From contig CAZGOS010000182.1 in NCBI GenBank assembly GCA_964527795.1, forward strand, positions 1-6,354: DNA of 6,354 bases, given 5' to 3'. This stretch comes from SMXL01 sp964527795. Lineage in GTDB: Bacteria; Bacteroidota; Rhodothermia; Rhodothermales; UBA10348. Shown here piece by piece: positions 6,228 to 6,354 of this stretch. Every line of letters starts with the position of its first letter. Position 1 is the stretch's first letter. The translations under genes were made by a program, and so were the position numbers. The notes beneath the pieces are model-generated. The model saw only the letters and a list, made by a program, of their open reading frames with translations, did no database searches and was not told the DNA's origin.

Positions 6228-6354
6228 ACGTAGGTCCGTTCCGACGGTTTAGTGATGAGTTTGAGGTGTACAAATGAGTTGATCGTTGCATACATGGAAA
6301 GAAACTCACTCATAACCAATCCGAAAAGACAGATGTCGCCTTCATCTGCGAAGT
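6191..6354 (-). CDS. tssF: T6SS baseplate protein TssF, C-terminal end only (runs off right edge)
   Basis: A frame open from the right edge to TAG at 6191-6193 codes for 53 residues. They begin FADEGDICLFGLVMSEFLSM, continue YATINSFVHLKLITK, and end YVWKPSRGKRTGL. This is the conserved TssF C-terminus: the LFG...L..F...YA.INSF.HL core followed by a Trp-Lys-Pro...Gly tail. TssF is the large baseplate wedge subunit that binds TssG. Placement directly before tssG is the standard order. The start and most of the gene lie outside the window. The last 12 codons overlap the proposed 5' end of tssG in a different frame. Confidence 0.9.
   Translation of the reverse strand, partial: FADEGDICLFGLVMSEFLSMYATINSFVHLKLITKPSERTYVWKPSRGKRTGL

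Overview
The window is a stretch of a type VI secretion system (T6SS) operon from a Gram-negative bacterium, with every gene on the minus strand. In transcription order, right to left, it holds: the 3' end of tssF (baseplate); tssG (baseplate, complete); tssH/clpV (sheath-recycling AAA+ ATPase, complete); vgrG/tssI (spike trimer, complete); and the 5' end of a PAAR-repeat spike-tip gene cut off by the left edge. Base composition is moderate and codon use looks even across the genes. I see no insertion sequence, tRNA, or other sign of recent insertion. The phylum cannot be fixed from this sequence. The VgrG OB-fold text (a GLHFP-type motif followed by GDIDRP) and the short PAAR protein fit several proteobacterial and non-proteobacterial T6SS carriers.

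Layout: tssF stops at 6191 and overlaps the proposed tssG start by 37 bases. tssG (6227-5112) is followed by a 49-base spacer, clpV (5062-2363), a 60-base spacer, vgrG (2302-137), an 18-base spacer, and then PAAR (118 to beyond the left edge). Each of the two longer spacers contains an imperfect stem-loop without a U-tract. vgrG and PAAR have strong GGAGG ribosome binding sites. tssG and clpV have weak ones and probably rely partly on translational coupling. No promoter or true terminator is visible, so the operon very likely begins and ends outside the window. No gene-free stretch exceeds 60 bases.

How the genes work together: TssF and TssG form wedges of the baseplate on which the contractile sheath and the inner tube assemble. 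VgrG is the trimeric spike at the baseplate hub, and PAAR caps and sharpens its tip. After firing, ClpV disassembles the contracted sheath so its subunits can be reused. No effector or immunity gene is visible. VgrG ends in a repeat-built beta structure rather than a toxin domain, so cargo would be expected downstream of or attached to PAAR, beyond the left edge.

The parts that depart from ordinary T6SS genes are repeats inside conserved proteins: a (Ser/Glu)-Lys-(Thr/Met) tripeptide tract in the ClpV middle region, a (Gly-Ser-Pro)4 tract in TssG, and a ladder of about six 15-residue repeats at the VgrG C-terminus. The first two are 9-base in-frame DNA repeats that could change length by slippage. 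I did not find a wholly new system here.
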